Shown here piece after piece: positions 1 through 7,620 of a stretch of DNA of 22,759 bases; positions within the stretch are counted from its first letter, which is position 1; each line of letters opens with the position of its first letter. A program made the position numbers and the translations under genes. Source of the stretch: Bacteroidales bacterium UBA1176 (GTDB taxonomy: Bacteria; Bacteroidota; Bacteroidia; Bacteroidales; WCHB1-69); the NCBI GenBank assembly GCA_002311645.1, contig DBYW01000032.1, positions 1 through 22,759 of the forward strand, written 5' to 3'. The notes under the pieces are model-generated. The model did not search any database and was not told where the DNA came from. It worked only from the letters and a program-made list of their open reading frames with translations.

Positions 1-1493
1 GTGTCTTTGATGACATGTGCCAGGTTGCGGAGCTTGTCAAGGTCTTCCATGGTGCCTTGGCCCTTGGTGATCTTGTCGAGGATTTCGCACAGACGTTTGT
101 TGCCGATACGGCAGGGTGAGCACTTGCCGCAGGACTCTTCCACGGTGAAGTCGAGGTAGAACTTGGCGACGGAGACCATACAGGATGTCTCGTCCATGAC
201 GATCATACCGCCGGAGCCCATCATGGAGCCGGCAGCCACGAGGTTGTCGTAGTCGATCGGGGTGTCGAGGAACTTCTCGGTCAAGCAGCCGCCGGAAGGA
301 CCGCCGGTTTGCACGGCTTTGAACTTCTTGCCGCCCTTGATGCCGCCACCGATTTCGTAGATGACCTCACGCAAGGTGATGCCCATCGGGACTTCAATCA
401 AGCCGACGTTGTTGATCTGGCCAGCCAATGCGAACACTTTCGTACCTTTGGACTTCTCAGTTCCGATGGAGGAGAACCATTCCCAGCCCTTGTTGATGAT
501 AACCGGGATGTTGGCGTAGGTCTCCACGTTGTTCACGTTGGACGGTTTCTTGAGGTAACCTTCAACTGCCGGGAATGGCGGTTTGAAGGTGGGCTCGCCA
601 CGGAGACCTTCCATGGAGTGGATCAAAGCGGTTTCCTCACCGCAGACGAATGCGCCTGCACCGTAGCGGAGGATGATGTCGAAATCGAAATCGGTGCCGA
701 AGATGTTCTTGCCGAGCAAGCCATATTCGCGAGCCTGGTTGATGGCCACCTGCAGACGGTGGATAGCTAACGGGTATTCGGCGCGGATATAGACCAGACC
801 GATGGTGGCTCCGATGCAGAAACCGCCGATGGCCATGGCTTCGATGATGGAGTGCGGGTCGCCTTCCAAGATGGAACGGTCCATGAATGCACCCGGGTCG
901 CCTTCGTCGGCGTTGCAGATGATGTATTTCTGGTCAGCGGCGTTCTTGGCGCAGAGTTCCCATTTCAAACCTGTGGGGAAGCCTGCACCGCCACGGCCGC
1001 GGAGACCGGATTTCTTGATAAGGTCGATGGTGGCCTTGGGGTCGTTCTGCTCCAGAACGGTGGCCAATGCCTTGTAACCGTCGCGTGCGATGTATTCATC
1101 GATGTTCTCAGGATCGATGAAACCGCAGTTACGCAAAGCGATGCGCATCTGTTTCTTGTAGAAACCCATGTGCTTGGAGTCGGAAATGTGCTTCTGATCT
1201 TCCGGGTTTTCGTACAACAGGCGCTGCACTTTTCTACCCTTGATGATGTGCTCGTCGATGATTTCGCGGCAATCTTCGGGTTTTACCTGTGTGTAGAAAG
1301 TGTTGTCGGGCAGAATCTTGACGATGGGGCCCTTTTCACAGAAACCGAAACAGCCGGTAGCCACGACCTGAACGTCGTCGGTAAGGTTCTTTTCAGCCAG
1401 CAATTGGATGAAATTTTCTTTGATTTTCGGGCTTTCGGAAGCGGTACAGCCTGTACCACCGCAAAGCAATATGTGATATTTGTAATTTGCCAT
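1..1493 (-). CDS. hndC: NuoF-like NADH-binding subunit of a bifurcating [FeFe]-hydrogenase (HndC/HydB type), 3' end cut off by the window
   Basis: The flavin subunit that exchanges electrons with NAD(P)H in cytoplasmic HydABC/Hnd complexes. About 497 residues are visible. The N-terminus has a thioredoxin-like [2Fe-2S] domain (C11, C16, C48, C52). It is followed by the NADH-binding GRGGAGFPTGLKW motif at about residues 160-175, an FMN region, and a NuoF [4Fe-4S] cluster motif (ESCGKCSPC) near residue 452. Family members of about 600 residues continue into a ferredoxin-like domain with two [4Fe-4S] clusters, which would lie left of position 1. The start is well fixed: ATG at 1493-1491 is preceded by a perfect AAGGAGG. 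The gene follows the hndB-like gene by 14 nt, so the two are co-transcribed. The catalytic [FeFe] subunit is expected next, but that is inference. A plain NuoF of complex I is less likely because of the N-terminal thioredoxin-like domain and the HndB neighbour. Confidence 0.9.
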   Translation of the reverse strand, partial: MANYKYHILLCGGTGCTASESPKIKENFIQLLAEKNLTDDVQVVATGCFGFCEKGPIVKILPDNTFYTQVKPEDCREIIDEHIIKGRKVQRLLYENPEDQKHISDSKHMGFYKKQMRIALRNCGFIDPENIDEYIARDGYKALATVLEQNDPKATIDLIKKSGLRGRGGAGFPTGLKWELCAKNAADQKYIICNADEGDPGAFMDRSILEGDPHSIIEAMAIGGFCIGATIGLVYIRAEYPLAIHRLQVAINQAREYGLLGKNIFGTDFDFDIILRYGAGAFVCGEETALIHSMEGLRGEPTFKPPFPAVEGYLKKPSNVNNVETYANIPVIINKGWEWFSSIGTEKSKGTKVFALAGQINNVGLIEVPMGITLREVIYEIGGGIKGGKKFKAVQTGGPSGGCLTEKFLDTPIDYDNLVAAGSMMGSGGMIVMDETSCMVSVAKFYLDFTVEESCGKCSPCRIGNKRLCEILDKITKGQGTMEDLDKLRNLAHVIKD

Positions 1494-1499
1494 TGGAGA

Positions 1500-1506
1500 C
1501 CTCCTT
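1500..1506 (-). promoter_or_regulatory. Strong Shine-Dalgarno sequence of hndC
   Basis: Minus-strand AAGGAGG lies 6 nt before the hndC ATG. It decides the start codon. It is unusual here because nearly all other genes in the window have no SD. Confidence 0.85.
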
Positions 1507-1507
1507 G

Positions 1508-1906
1508 TTATTTGTTATCGATTTTTTCGTAGTTGACGGGGATTACGCCTTCGAGGATTTCACCATCCATGATGTATTTCGTCACCAGTTCTTGACCTTT
1601 CTTGGTGTCAACGTGACCGAAAACGATGGGATCTTCGCCGGGTTTCTTCACTTCCACGGTGGGCTCGGCATAGCAATAGCCCATGCAACCCGTCTGGGAA
1701 ACGACGGCCTTGACGTTTTGTTTCTTGCATTCCTCGATGATGGCTTCCATAGTCTGCTTTGCACCGGAGGCGATACCGCAGGTGGCCATGGCGACCTTCA
1801 CCTGAACCAAGTTTTCCACGTTGTCACCTTCTTCGCGCAGCTCAAGCTTAGACTGGAGTTGTTCTCTTCTCTTCTTGAGATCCGCCAATGATTTAATTTT
1901 TTCCAT
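1508..1906 (-). CDS. hndB: Thioredoxin-like [2Fe-2S] ferredoxin subunit of the hydrogenase complex (HndB type)
   Basis: A 132-residue small electron-carrier subunit of NAD(P)-linked [FeFe]-hydrogenases. The thioredoxin-like ferredoxin signature is visible as ATCGIASGA (C43) and QTGCMGYCYAEP (C74, C78). Only three cysteines stand at the usual cluster positions, which as I recall is normal for HndB relatives; C60 is extra. The first 35 residues are charged and probably helical. It is the first gene of the unit, about 85 nt downstream of a TAnnTTTG promoter box, and hndC follows. A NuoE-like (HndA) subunit, often the first gene of such operons, is not upstream. Confidence 0.85.
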   Translation of the reverse strand: MEKIKSLADLKKRREQLQSKLELREEGDNVENLVQVKVAMATCGIASGAKQTMEAIIEECKKQNVKAVVSQTGCMGYCYAEPTVEVKKPGEDPIVFGHVDTKKGQELVTKYIMDGEILEGVIPVNYEKIDNK

Positions 1907-1991
1907 ACTTAAAAGTTTTGTTTGTAAATTATTGGTTTATAGTATTTTATTTTAAAAAATAATCTTTTCCGAGTATTTTTCAAATCGGGTG

Positions 1992-1999
1992 CAAATGTA
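1992..1999 (-). promoter_or_regulatory. -7 promoter box (TACATTTG) of the hndBC operon
   Basis: On the minus strand TACATTTGC matches the Bacteroidota TAnnTTTG box. A TTTTG lies about 15 nt upstream as a poorly spaced -33 candidate. The implied untranslated leader is about 80 nt and AT-rich. Confidence 0.65.
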
Positions 2000-2028
2000 C
2001 TAATATTTTGCATACAAAACCATGGTCC

Positions 2029-2072
2029 GCGAATATAATTTTTTAAATTCGCAATCCCCATTTTTGGGGATT
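2029..2072. repeat. Two adjacent inverted repeats upstream of the hndBC promoter
   Basis: GCGAAT (2029-2034) pairs with ATTCGC (2047-2052). AATCCCC (2053-2059) pairs with GGGGATT (2066-2072). They lie 30-75 nt upstream of the -7 box, so they could be regulator sites. The second is followed by T residues on the plus strand and could also be a weak terminator in that direction. No regulator can be named. Confidence 0.4.
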
Positions 2073-2103
2073 TTTCAGACCTGCGTGTTTTTTAATTCAA
2101 AAC

Positions 2104-2137
2104 AAAAAAAGAGTCTGGAAATCAATTCTCCAGACTC
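2104..2137 (-). terminator. Rho-independent terminator after the exonuclease gene
   Basis: A 9-bp perfect stem GAGTCTGGA/TCCAGACTC (2111-2119 and 2129-2137) is followed on the minus strand by seven T residues. It sits 30 nt beyond the stop codon of the DnaQ-like gene and closes the PASTA - T9SS - exonuclease unit. Confidence 0.85.
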
Positions 2138-2166
2138 GCTGTGGTTATGAATCTTGTATTCGTTGC

Positions 2167-2997
2167 TTATTGTTGTCTGCCGAATTTCTTCTCCAGGCAG
2201 ACCTCGTGATAGATTTGTGTGATGACCTCTTTGGTGTAGAGTGGGAAGTCGGCTTTCATCATCCAGTCGTAATAGGCAGGTTCTTTGAGGAATACGTCGT
2301 GCACGGGGACGTTTTTGTGCTTGCCGAAATTGAAGACAGCGCGTTGGTTCTTGTCCCAGACGATGTGGCCGGCCATGTCGACGTTGTGCGACTCCTGGGT
2401 GAAGGCGCTGAGGGCTTTTACATCGTTCTGCACGGGCACGTAGGTGTGCTTGGTGCGGGGGTCGGTGTATTCGACGCCGTCGTATTTGTCGAGTTGTGCC
2501 TTGAAGACATCGAGGGTCGCGCGGGTGTCGGCGTGGGCGTGGTGGGCATCTGCAAGGTCACCGTGGCAATAGAACTTGTATGCAGCCGAGAGGTTGCGGG
2601 GCTCCATTTTGTGAAAGATGTTCTGGACGTCAATCAAGTGTCGGTTGCGCAGGTCGAAGCGGCGACCGCAGCGCAGGAACTCTTCGATGAGCAAGGGCAC
2701 GTCGAACTTGTTGGAGTTGAAACCTGCCAAGTCGGCATCGCCGATGAAGGCAAGGAAATCGTCGGCCAAATCCTCGAATTTGGGCTTGTCTGCCACATCT
2801 TTGTCGTAGATGCCGTGGATGGCCGAACACTCCTCCGGAATGTGTATGCCGGGATTGATGCGTTCCGTGCGTTCAATCTCCGTGCCGTCTGGCATAACCT
2901 TGATGAAGGAGATTTCTACAATCTTGTCCTTGCCGACATTCAGGCCGGTGGTCTCCAGGTCGAAGAACAAGAGGGGCTTGGTGAGTTTTATTTGCAT
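2167..2997 (-). CDS. DnaQ-like 3'-5' exonuclease
   Basis: A 276-residue DEDDh exonuclease of the DNA polymerase III epsilon superfamily, which removes nucleotides from 3' ends using two metal ions. Exo I is FFDLETTGL (D13, E15), Exo II is FNSNKFDVPLL (D99), and Exo III is the HHAHADTRATLD segment with His152 and Asp157 in the H-x4-D arrangement. The last ~100 residues, with a FNFGKHKNVPVHDVF segment, form an extra domain I recall from stand-alone Bacteroidota exonucleases, so this may be a repair or RNA-processing nuclease rather than the replicase subunit. The ATG lies 5 nt after the stop codon of the T9SS gene, so it is the last gene of that operon. Confidence 0.9.
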   Translation of the reverse strand: MQIKLTKPLLFFDLETTGLNVGKDKIVEISFIKVMPDGTEIERTERINPGIHIPEECSAIHGIYDKDVADKPKFEDLADDFLAFIGDADLAGFNSNKFDVPLLIEEFLRCGRRFDLRNRHLIDVQNIFHKMEPRNLSAAYKFYCHGDLADAHHAHADTRATLDVFKAQLDKYDGVEYTDPRTKHTYVPVQNDVKALSAFTQESHNVDMAGHIVWDKNQRAVFNFGKHKNVPVHDVFLKEPAYYDWMMKADFPLYTKEVITQIYHEVCLEKKFGRQQ

Positions 2998-3002
2998 GAC
3001 GT

Positions 3003-5144
3003 CTATTTTTTGATAATCTTTTCAGTGGCAATAACATGTTTGTCATCCAGTACCTTGACGATATACATGCCGGGGACGAGTCGGCCGGTGTGTATGCGTC
3101 CGTCGTGGATTTGCTCTGCGTCGAGCAGGCGACCGCAAAGGTCGTACAGTTGATATTGAAGATCGTCGGTGTCGATGTCGCCTCTGATGTGAACGTCGCC
3201 CGTAGTGGGATTGGGATAGAGCTTCAGGGAGGCGATTTGTGCCGTGTGGATGCTGGAATGGTCGTAGGCTTTGCCGACCACGGGGCGGATCATGGGAGCG
3301 CCGCGGTAGAAGGATTCGCGCCATTCGTTGGTGGTCTTGTAGAAGAAATGCCCGCGGGCGTCGTTGTTCTGGTCGAAGCCGAGGTTGAGTTGGGTGTTGT
3401 GTGTCTGGCGGAAGCCCACGTAGAAGGTGCCGTCGAGGGCAATAGGCTCTTCGGGATAGTAGTTCACGAACTGCAAGTAGTCGTTTTCGTTATAGGCGGG
3501 CAGTTGGGACTCCAAGGAATAGAGGACTTCGCCCGGTCGGCCGCCGTTGTCACCCCATACCATGAGGGTGAAATAGTCCACATTCTCGTCGTTCAAGGTG
3601 CGGTTGAACCACATTCGGATACAGCGCAGCGTGTCGGGTTGGGCGAGGGTGAACTGCACGGCTAAGGATGCGTCGGGGTTGCCGGACGAGGAGAGAAGGG
3701 TGTAGCCGCCCTCGGCGGTGCCGTCGTCGTAGGCGTAGTAGTTGTAGAACAGCTGTTCAAAAACGCAAGTGTCGTTGCGCAGGATCTCATCGTTGGCGCC
3801 TTCCATGCGAAAAACGTGCGTGATGACAAACCGCGCGCTGTCCTCATCATCGTGGCTGTAACTGAAATTGATGCCTGGCTCCGCGTGGTATTGGTAGTTG
3901 TGCAGCCCGTGGGTGTGGTAGGGCTGTGCGTTTTCGTTGTTGACCGGAGAGGTGTAGATGTTGGTGGTGTTGTTTTTCAACACTTTGTAGGTGTAGAAAG
4001 TGTTCTTTACGGACGACGACAGGTTGGAAAGGTCGTTGTGGAATTTGGATGCCATGTCGCTGGCGCGATACTGGTGCCAAGGCATGGACTGATAGAGGGT
4101 GAGGGCGGATGTGGTGGGCGATACGAAAGCCACGTCGTTGGGGTAAAGGTCTTCTGCGGTGCGGTCGACGTCGAGACGGATGTAGTCGATATGCCATTGG
4201 TCACAGTTGGAAGCCCAACCTACGATGTTGCCGCTGCTCCAGGAGTCGAGGTCCAAGGAGGCGTAGTTGCGGAAACGGAATTGGAAGTTGTTGCGTAGGT
4301 ATTGGGGGTCGGTGATGGGAATGAGCACTTGCTTGAAGTATTGGAGTGGATTCTCAGCCAACCATCCGTCAAGGGTGCAACCATGCGTGGACCATACTTC
4401 ATGCCACACATATTCAGGGCCGAACAGAGAGTCGGAGGGGAGCATGATGGTTTCACCGGGGAAGGCGTTGCTCTCGAAGATGTAGAAGGTCCCGGGTATG
4501 AAGGGGTTGTCGATGGTGTCGCCTGCCACATAGTATTCCCCGTCGCCGAGAATATATTCACTGTAGCTATAGCCTAAGAAGATGGTGTTGCCCGTGGCAT
4601 AGCCAAAATCCAGGATGAGTTCGTCACCGAATTCGGGGGCGTCGCCGATGCGTTCCCACTCGACGGGAGGGTTGGCGCGGCTGCCACCGCCCGGTTGATA
4701 AAAGAAACTGAAATACAGGGAGTCGCTGACGCGCATTTCTCGATGCCATGTGAAGTTGCTGTCGAGCCGTATCGGATTCGAGGTCAATGTGTCGGCGGGA
4801 AAAGCATCGCGACTGGCTTGGGCATAGACCTTGCCTCCTTCGTCAAGGGCGTCCAATGTGGCGACGCCGATGCTGGGTGGGAAGATGGGATATGAAGCGT
4901 TGACGAAGGCTTGTCGATCCTGCCATAAGGCAGGGTCCGGATAGCCGACGCCTCTGGAAAAATCCTCTACAAAGGGCAATCTCACGGCCTCTGTATTCTT
5001 GGCTTGCCGGGGACACTCTTTTGCAGCCTTGGCCACCACGGGGTTGCGGGTGAGCCCCGTCACGAATTCTTGCCCTGATGACAGGAACGGCAGGCATAGG
5101 AAGAGGAACGATAGAGCAAACAGTTGTTTGGGATTATATGTCAT
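3003..5144 (-). CDS. Secreted protein with T9SS type A C-terminal sorting domain
   Basis: A 713-residue exported protein of unknown function. Residues 1-24 are a signal peptide (hydrophobic LFALSFLFLCLPFL, likely cleavage near SSG|Q). Residues 639-713 form the type A sorting domain: LYPNPTTGDVHI, LYDLCGRLL, GMYIVKV and a basic end EKIIKK. Such proteins pass the outer membrane through the type IX system and are usually anchored to the surface or released. Between the two ends lies a long aromatic- and Asp/Asn-rich beta-type region with no catalytic motif I recognise. The segment near residues 55-85 (LPFVEDFSRGVGYPDPALW) resembles a family of large exported Bacteroidia proteins I have seen only as unnamed. 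It starts 17 nt after the PASTA gene and is followed 5 nt later by the exonuclease gene. Confidence 0.85.
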   Translation of the reverse strand: MTYNPKQLFALSFLFLCLPFLSSGQEFVTGLTRNPVVAKAAKECPRQAKNTEAVRLPFVEDFSRGVGYPDPALWQDRQAFVNASYPIFPPSIGVATLDALDEGGKVYAQASRDAFPADTLTSNPIRLDSNFTWHREMRVSDSLYFSFFYQPGGGSRANPPVEWERIGDAPEFGDELILDFGYATGNTIFLGYSYSEYILGDGEYYVAGDTIDNPFIPGTFYIFESNAFPGETIMLPSDSLFGPEYVWHEVWSTHGCTLDGWLAENPLQYFKQVLIPITDPQYLRNNFQFRFRNYASLDLDSWSSGNIVGWASNCDQWHIDYIRLDVDRTAEDLYPNDVAFVSPTTSALTLYQSMPWHQYRASDMASKFHNDLSNLSSSVKNTFYTYKVLKNNTTNIYTSPVNNENAQPYHTHGLHNYQYHAEPGINFSYSHDDEDSARFVITHVFRMEGANDEILRNDTCVFEQLFYNYYAYDDGTAEGGYTLLSSSGNPDASLAVQFTLAQPDTLRCIRMWFNRTLNDENVDYFTLMVWGDNGGRPGEVLYSLESQLPAYNENDYLQFVNYYPEEPIALDGTFYVGFRQTHNTQLNLGFDQNNDARGHFFYKTTNEWRESFYRGAPMIRPVVGKAYDHSSIHTAQIASLKLYPNPTTGDVHIRGDIDTDDLQYQLYDLCGRLLDAEQIHDGRIHTGRLVPGMYIVKVLDDKHVIATEKIIKK

Positions 5145-5161
5145 AATATGTGAATGTCGTA

Positions 5162-5746
5162 TTAAATTTGCGGTTGCGGTTCTTCTGTGGGTTCGGCATC
5201 GGGCAGATCACCGATGTCTTTGCCCACAACAAGGGAGATTTTCTCCCCCATCTTGATTTCTGTGCCGGTGGCGATGGAATGGCCCCTGTACAGCACGTCG
5301 AGCACGGCGTTTTCGTATGGACTGGGCTTCTCGATGACACGGTCGAGCACAAGTCCTTGTGCTTCGAGGATGATTTGTGCTTGGCGAAGGGATATGTCGT
5401 GCAGTTCGGGCATCTTGATGGTGGGTGGCTCGGAAGCAGCAACGGTAAGATAGACTTTGCGACCGCGCTTCACCTTCTCGCCGGGGGCGGGATCCTGTTT
5501 GAGAACGGTGCCGGGTTTCTTGCCGTTTTCGTACAGATGGTCGCTCACAACGAAAACGAAACCCTCTTCTCGGCCACGTTGCGTCAACTCTTGTGCAGAC
5601 TCCCCTTCAAACGACGGCATGTCAAACTCCCTGCCATGTCTCGTGAACCCGTGCAATAGCAGCATGACGACCAATAACAGCACCACTGAAACGACCGCAG
5701 CTAACAATATGTGAAACCATAATCGGTTATAGATATTTTTTTTCAT
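5162..5746 (-). CDS. Membrane-anchored PASTA-domain protein
   Basis: 194 residues: a short cytoplasmic N-terminus, one membrane helix (about residues 11-32, FHILLAAVVSVVLLLVVMLLL), then two or so PASTA repeats outside the membrane. The repeats show GTVLKQDPAPGEKVKRGRKVYL and, in the second, a MPELHDISLRQAQIILEAQGL pattern. PASTA domains bind peptidoglycan or muropeptides in other bacteria; no kinase or penicillin-binding domain is fused here. The end is acidic and proline-rich (DAEPTEEPQPQ). I start at ATG 5746 because the in-frame TTG 57 nt upstream (5803) lies inside the -7 promoter box and cannot be in the mRNA. It is the first gene of the three-gene unit. Confidence 0.88.
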   Translation of the reverse strand: MKKNIYNRLWFHILLAAVVSVVLLLVVMLLLHGFTRHGREFDMPSFEGESAQELTQRGREEGFVFVVSDHLYENGKKPGTVLKQDPAPGEKVKRGRKVYLTVAASEPPTIKMPELHDISLRQAQIILEAQGLVLDRVIEKPSPYENAVLDVLYRGHSIATGTEIKMGEKISLVVGKDIGDLPDAEPTEEPQPQI

Positions 5747-5800
5747 GCGATTCAAGATACCCGTATAACACCAAAAAAGACTTTTTATTATTAAGGGCTG

Positions 5801-5808
5801 CAAAAATA
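5801..5808 (-). promoter_or_regulatory. -7 promoter box (TATTTTTG) of the PASTA operon
   Basis: Minus-strand TATTTTTGCAGCCC matches TAnnTTTG. It leaves a leader of about 45 nt to ATG 5746 and rules out the upstream TTG start. No convincing -33 box is visible. Confidence 0.7.
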
Positions 5809-5891
5809 GTAAAAATAATGAACCCTTTTTTCTCCCTTCCTCTATTTGGGAAGTGTTTTCATTTTTGAGTTCGAGGTGTCAAGAAAAAATG

Positions 5892-5899
5892 TATTTTTG
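5892..5899 (+). promoter_or_regulatory. -7 promoter box (TATTTTTG) of the purF-like gene
   Basis: GTATTTTTGCAGC matches the Bacteroidota consensus. A TTTG at 5864-5867 is a -33 candidate, but its 24-nt spacing is long. Together with the box at 5801 it forms a divergent promoter region. Confidence 0.7.
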
Positions 5900-5900
5900 C

Positions 5901-5926
5901 AGCTTTGTTTTTTAGCTTTGTTTTTT
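5901..5926 (+). repeat. Perfect 2 x 13-bp tandem repeat in the purF-like leader
   Basis: AGCTTTGTTTTTT occurs twice head to tail (5901-5913, 5914-5926) at or just after the expected transcription start. This is consistent with slippage duplication. Confidence 0.8.
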
Positions 5927-5951
5927 ATAACTAACTAATTTTTAATTGTTT

Positions 5952-7358
5952 ATGGGTGGTTTCTTTGGCGTGGTTTCCTCGAAACCGTGTGTTTCAGACC
6001 TTTTCTACGGAGTGGATTATCACTCGCATCTCGGAACCAAACGTGGCGGTATGGTCACGTGGGATGGTGAATCTTTCCATCGTTCAATACATAATATTGA
6101 CAACACCTATTTCCGGACCAAGTTCGGGGATGAGCTGGATAAGTTTGAGGGCAATTCGGGCATTGGTGTCATCAGCGACACGGATTCGCAGCCCTTGGTG
6201 GTGAATTCCCATCTCGGTCGCTTCGCCATTGTCACGGTTGCGCGCGTCAACAATCTCGCCGAACTTGAGAAGGAGTGTCTTGACAACCGCCAGCAGTTTA
6301 CGGAACTTAGCTCGGGTGTCACCAACCAGACCGAGCTCATCGCTCTGCTGATCACGCAAGGCGAGACGTTCGTGGATGGCATACAGAATGTGTATCGCAA
6401 AATCAAGGGCGCCTGTTCCATGCTGCTGCTGACGAATGAGGGCATTATTGCGGCACGCGATCTCTACGGGCGTACTCCTATTGTCATCGGACATAAATCG
6501 GATGGCTATTCCTTGGCTTTCGATAGTCACAGCTTCATGAATCTTGGCTATGAGATTGACCGGTTCTTGGGACCCGGTGAAATTGTCAAAGTGACCCATG
6601 ACGGATGCCGGCAGTTGTTGCCTCCGAACGAAAAAATGCAGATTTGCTCATTCCTTTGGGTGTACTATGGCTATCCTTCCACTATGTATGAGAATGTCAA
6701 TGTGGAGAATGCCCGGTATATGGGGGGCTACGAGATGGGTAAGTCTGATGATGTGGAAGCCGACTTTGTTTCTGCCATTCCTGACTCCGGCATCGGCATG
6801 GCCGTGGGGTATGCGATGGGAAGAGGCATTCCTTACCAACGGGCTATAGTGAAATACACGCCCACATGGTCGCGGAGTTTTATGCCCTCCAACCAGAATA
6901 TGAGAGAGCATGTGGCCATGATGAAGCTGCTGCCCAATGAAACGCTCTTGAAGGGGAAGCGTGTGGTCTTTTGCGACGACTCCATCGTGCGGGGCACGCA
7001 GCTGCGCGACAATGTGAAGAAACTCTACGCGGCAGGAGCCAAGGAGGTGCATATTCGCATCAGTTGTCCGCCGCTGCTGTATGGCTGCTATTATCTCAAC
7101 TTTTCCGCTTCCAAAACGGAGATGGAGCTCATCACCCGTCGCGTGATTGAGGAACTGGAGGGTGACAGCAGAAAGAATCTTCACCTTTACATGGATGAAA
7201 CCACACCTCAATATGCTAATATGGTGGAGATTATCCGCCAGCACCTGGGCGTTGACACCCTGAAGTTCAACACGCTGGGCACTATTGCCAAGGCCATCGG
7301 CCTGCCCAAGGACCGTATCTGCACCCACTGTTTCGATGGTTCCTCCTTCGGGGAGTAA
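5952..7358 (+). CDS. PurF-family phosphoribosyltransferase with a degenerate glutaminase domain
   Basis: 468 residues aligning end to end with amidophosphoribosyltransferase, which normally makes phosphoribosylamine from PRPP and glutamine. The phosphoribosyltransferase half keeps IPDSGIGMAVGYA (276-288) and the PRPP loop VVFCDDSIVRGTQ (338-350). The four type-B iron-sulphur cysteines are present (C232, C379, C457, C460). The N-terminal glutaminase half is damaged: mature Cys1 is replaced by Gly (MGGFFGVV), the HNGN oxyanion motif by RVNN (98-101), and the conserved VRYATAG stretch by VISDTDSQ. The flexible-loop KNRYVGRTF is KYTPTWSRSF (301-310). The true start is ATG 5952; a TTG six bases upstream is less likely. 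It is monocistronic. It may use free ammonia or have another role; I do not expect it to be the cell's only PurF. Confidence 0.85.
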   Translation: MGGFFGVVSSKPCVSDLFYGVDYHSHLGTKRGGMVTWDGESFHRSIHNIDNTYFRTKFGDELDKFEGNSGIGVISDTDSQPLVVNSHLGRFAIVTVARVNNLAELEKECLDNRQQFTELSSGVTNQTELIALLITQGETFVDGIQNVYRKIKGACSMLLLTNEGIIAARDLYGRTPIVIGHKSDGYSLAFDSHSFMNLGYEIDRFLGPGEIVKVTHDGCRQLLPPNEKMQICSFLWVYYGYPSTMYENVNVENARYMGGYEMGKSDDVEADFVSAIPDSGIGMAVGYAMGRGIPYQRAIVKYTPTWSRSFMPSNQNMREHVAMMKLLPNETLLKGKRVVFCDDSIVRGTQLRDNVKKLYAAGAKEVHIRISCPPLLYGCYYLNFSASKTEMELITRRVIEELEGDSRKNLHLYMDETTPQYANMVEIIRQHLGVDTLKFNTLGTIAKAIGLPKDRICTHCFDGSSFGE

Positions 7359-7372
7359 AAACCGGTGGGATT

Positions 7373-7512
7373 TCAACGCAGGCCTTCTGCCAACAGCACC
7401 TTCACCAGTTCGCGCACATTCCGTCTCTTGTCGCAACGAAACTGAGGTTGCGGTCGCAGAGAACCTCAAAGGAGGCGTGCGGCTCGTGCAGTACGATTTT
7501 TGAATAGGCCAT
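7373..7512 (-). pseudogene. Remnant of an internally deleted gene, N-formylglutamate-amidohydrolase-like at its start (tentative)
   Basis: On the minus strand ATG 7512 opens a 36-codon frame beginning MAYSKIVLHEPHASFEV, which ends at TGA 7402. The LHxPHAS-like start resembles the N-terminus of N-formylglutamate amidohydrolase relatives (about 250 residues). From about 7430 another frame reads DKRRNVRELVKVLLAEGLR and stops at 7373, which looks like the C-terminal end of a protein. The simplest reading is a gene whose middle was deleted with a frame change, leaving the promoter, start and tail. The family name rests on a short match only. It could alternatively be a small active ORF. Confidence 0.4.
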
Positions 7513-7620
7513 AAGTTTTGTTTTTAGTTAAACCATTAACTCTCATCGTTTTACCACCGTGGTGTGGCATCTCACTCGGTTGGTGTGCCTGTGGGCACTC
7601 TTGATGATTGAATTGCGTTG

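Noticed and set aside
309..1532. Plus-strand open frames opposite the hydrogenase flavin subunit
   Set aside because: The minus strand carries continuous NuoF/HndC sequence with SD and start codon; the plus-strand frames are shadows.
2053..2072. AATCCCC/GGGGATT hairpin as a plus-strand terminator
   Set aside because: No plus-strand gene leads into it; kept only as an inverted repeat near the hnd promoter.
2170..3153. 327-codon plus-strand frame opposite the exonuclease gene
   Set aside because: Antisense to a DnaQ-like gene with all catalytic motifs; it also runs through the start of the T9SS gene end. No family resemblance.
5801..5803. TTG as start of the PASTA gene
   Set aside because: It is part of the TATTTTTG promoter box, so it is upstream of the transcript; ATG 5746 is used instead.
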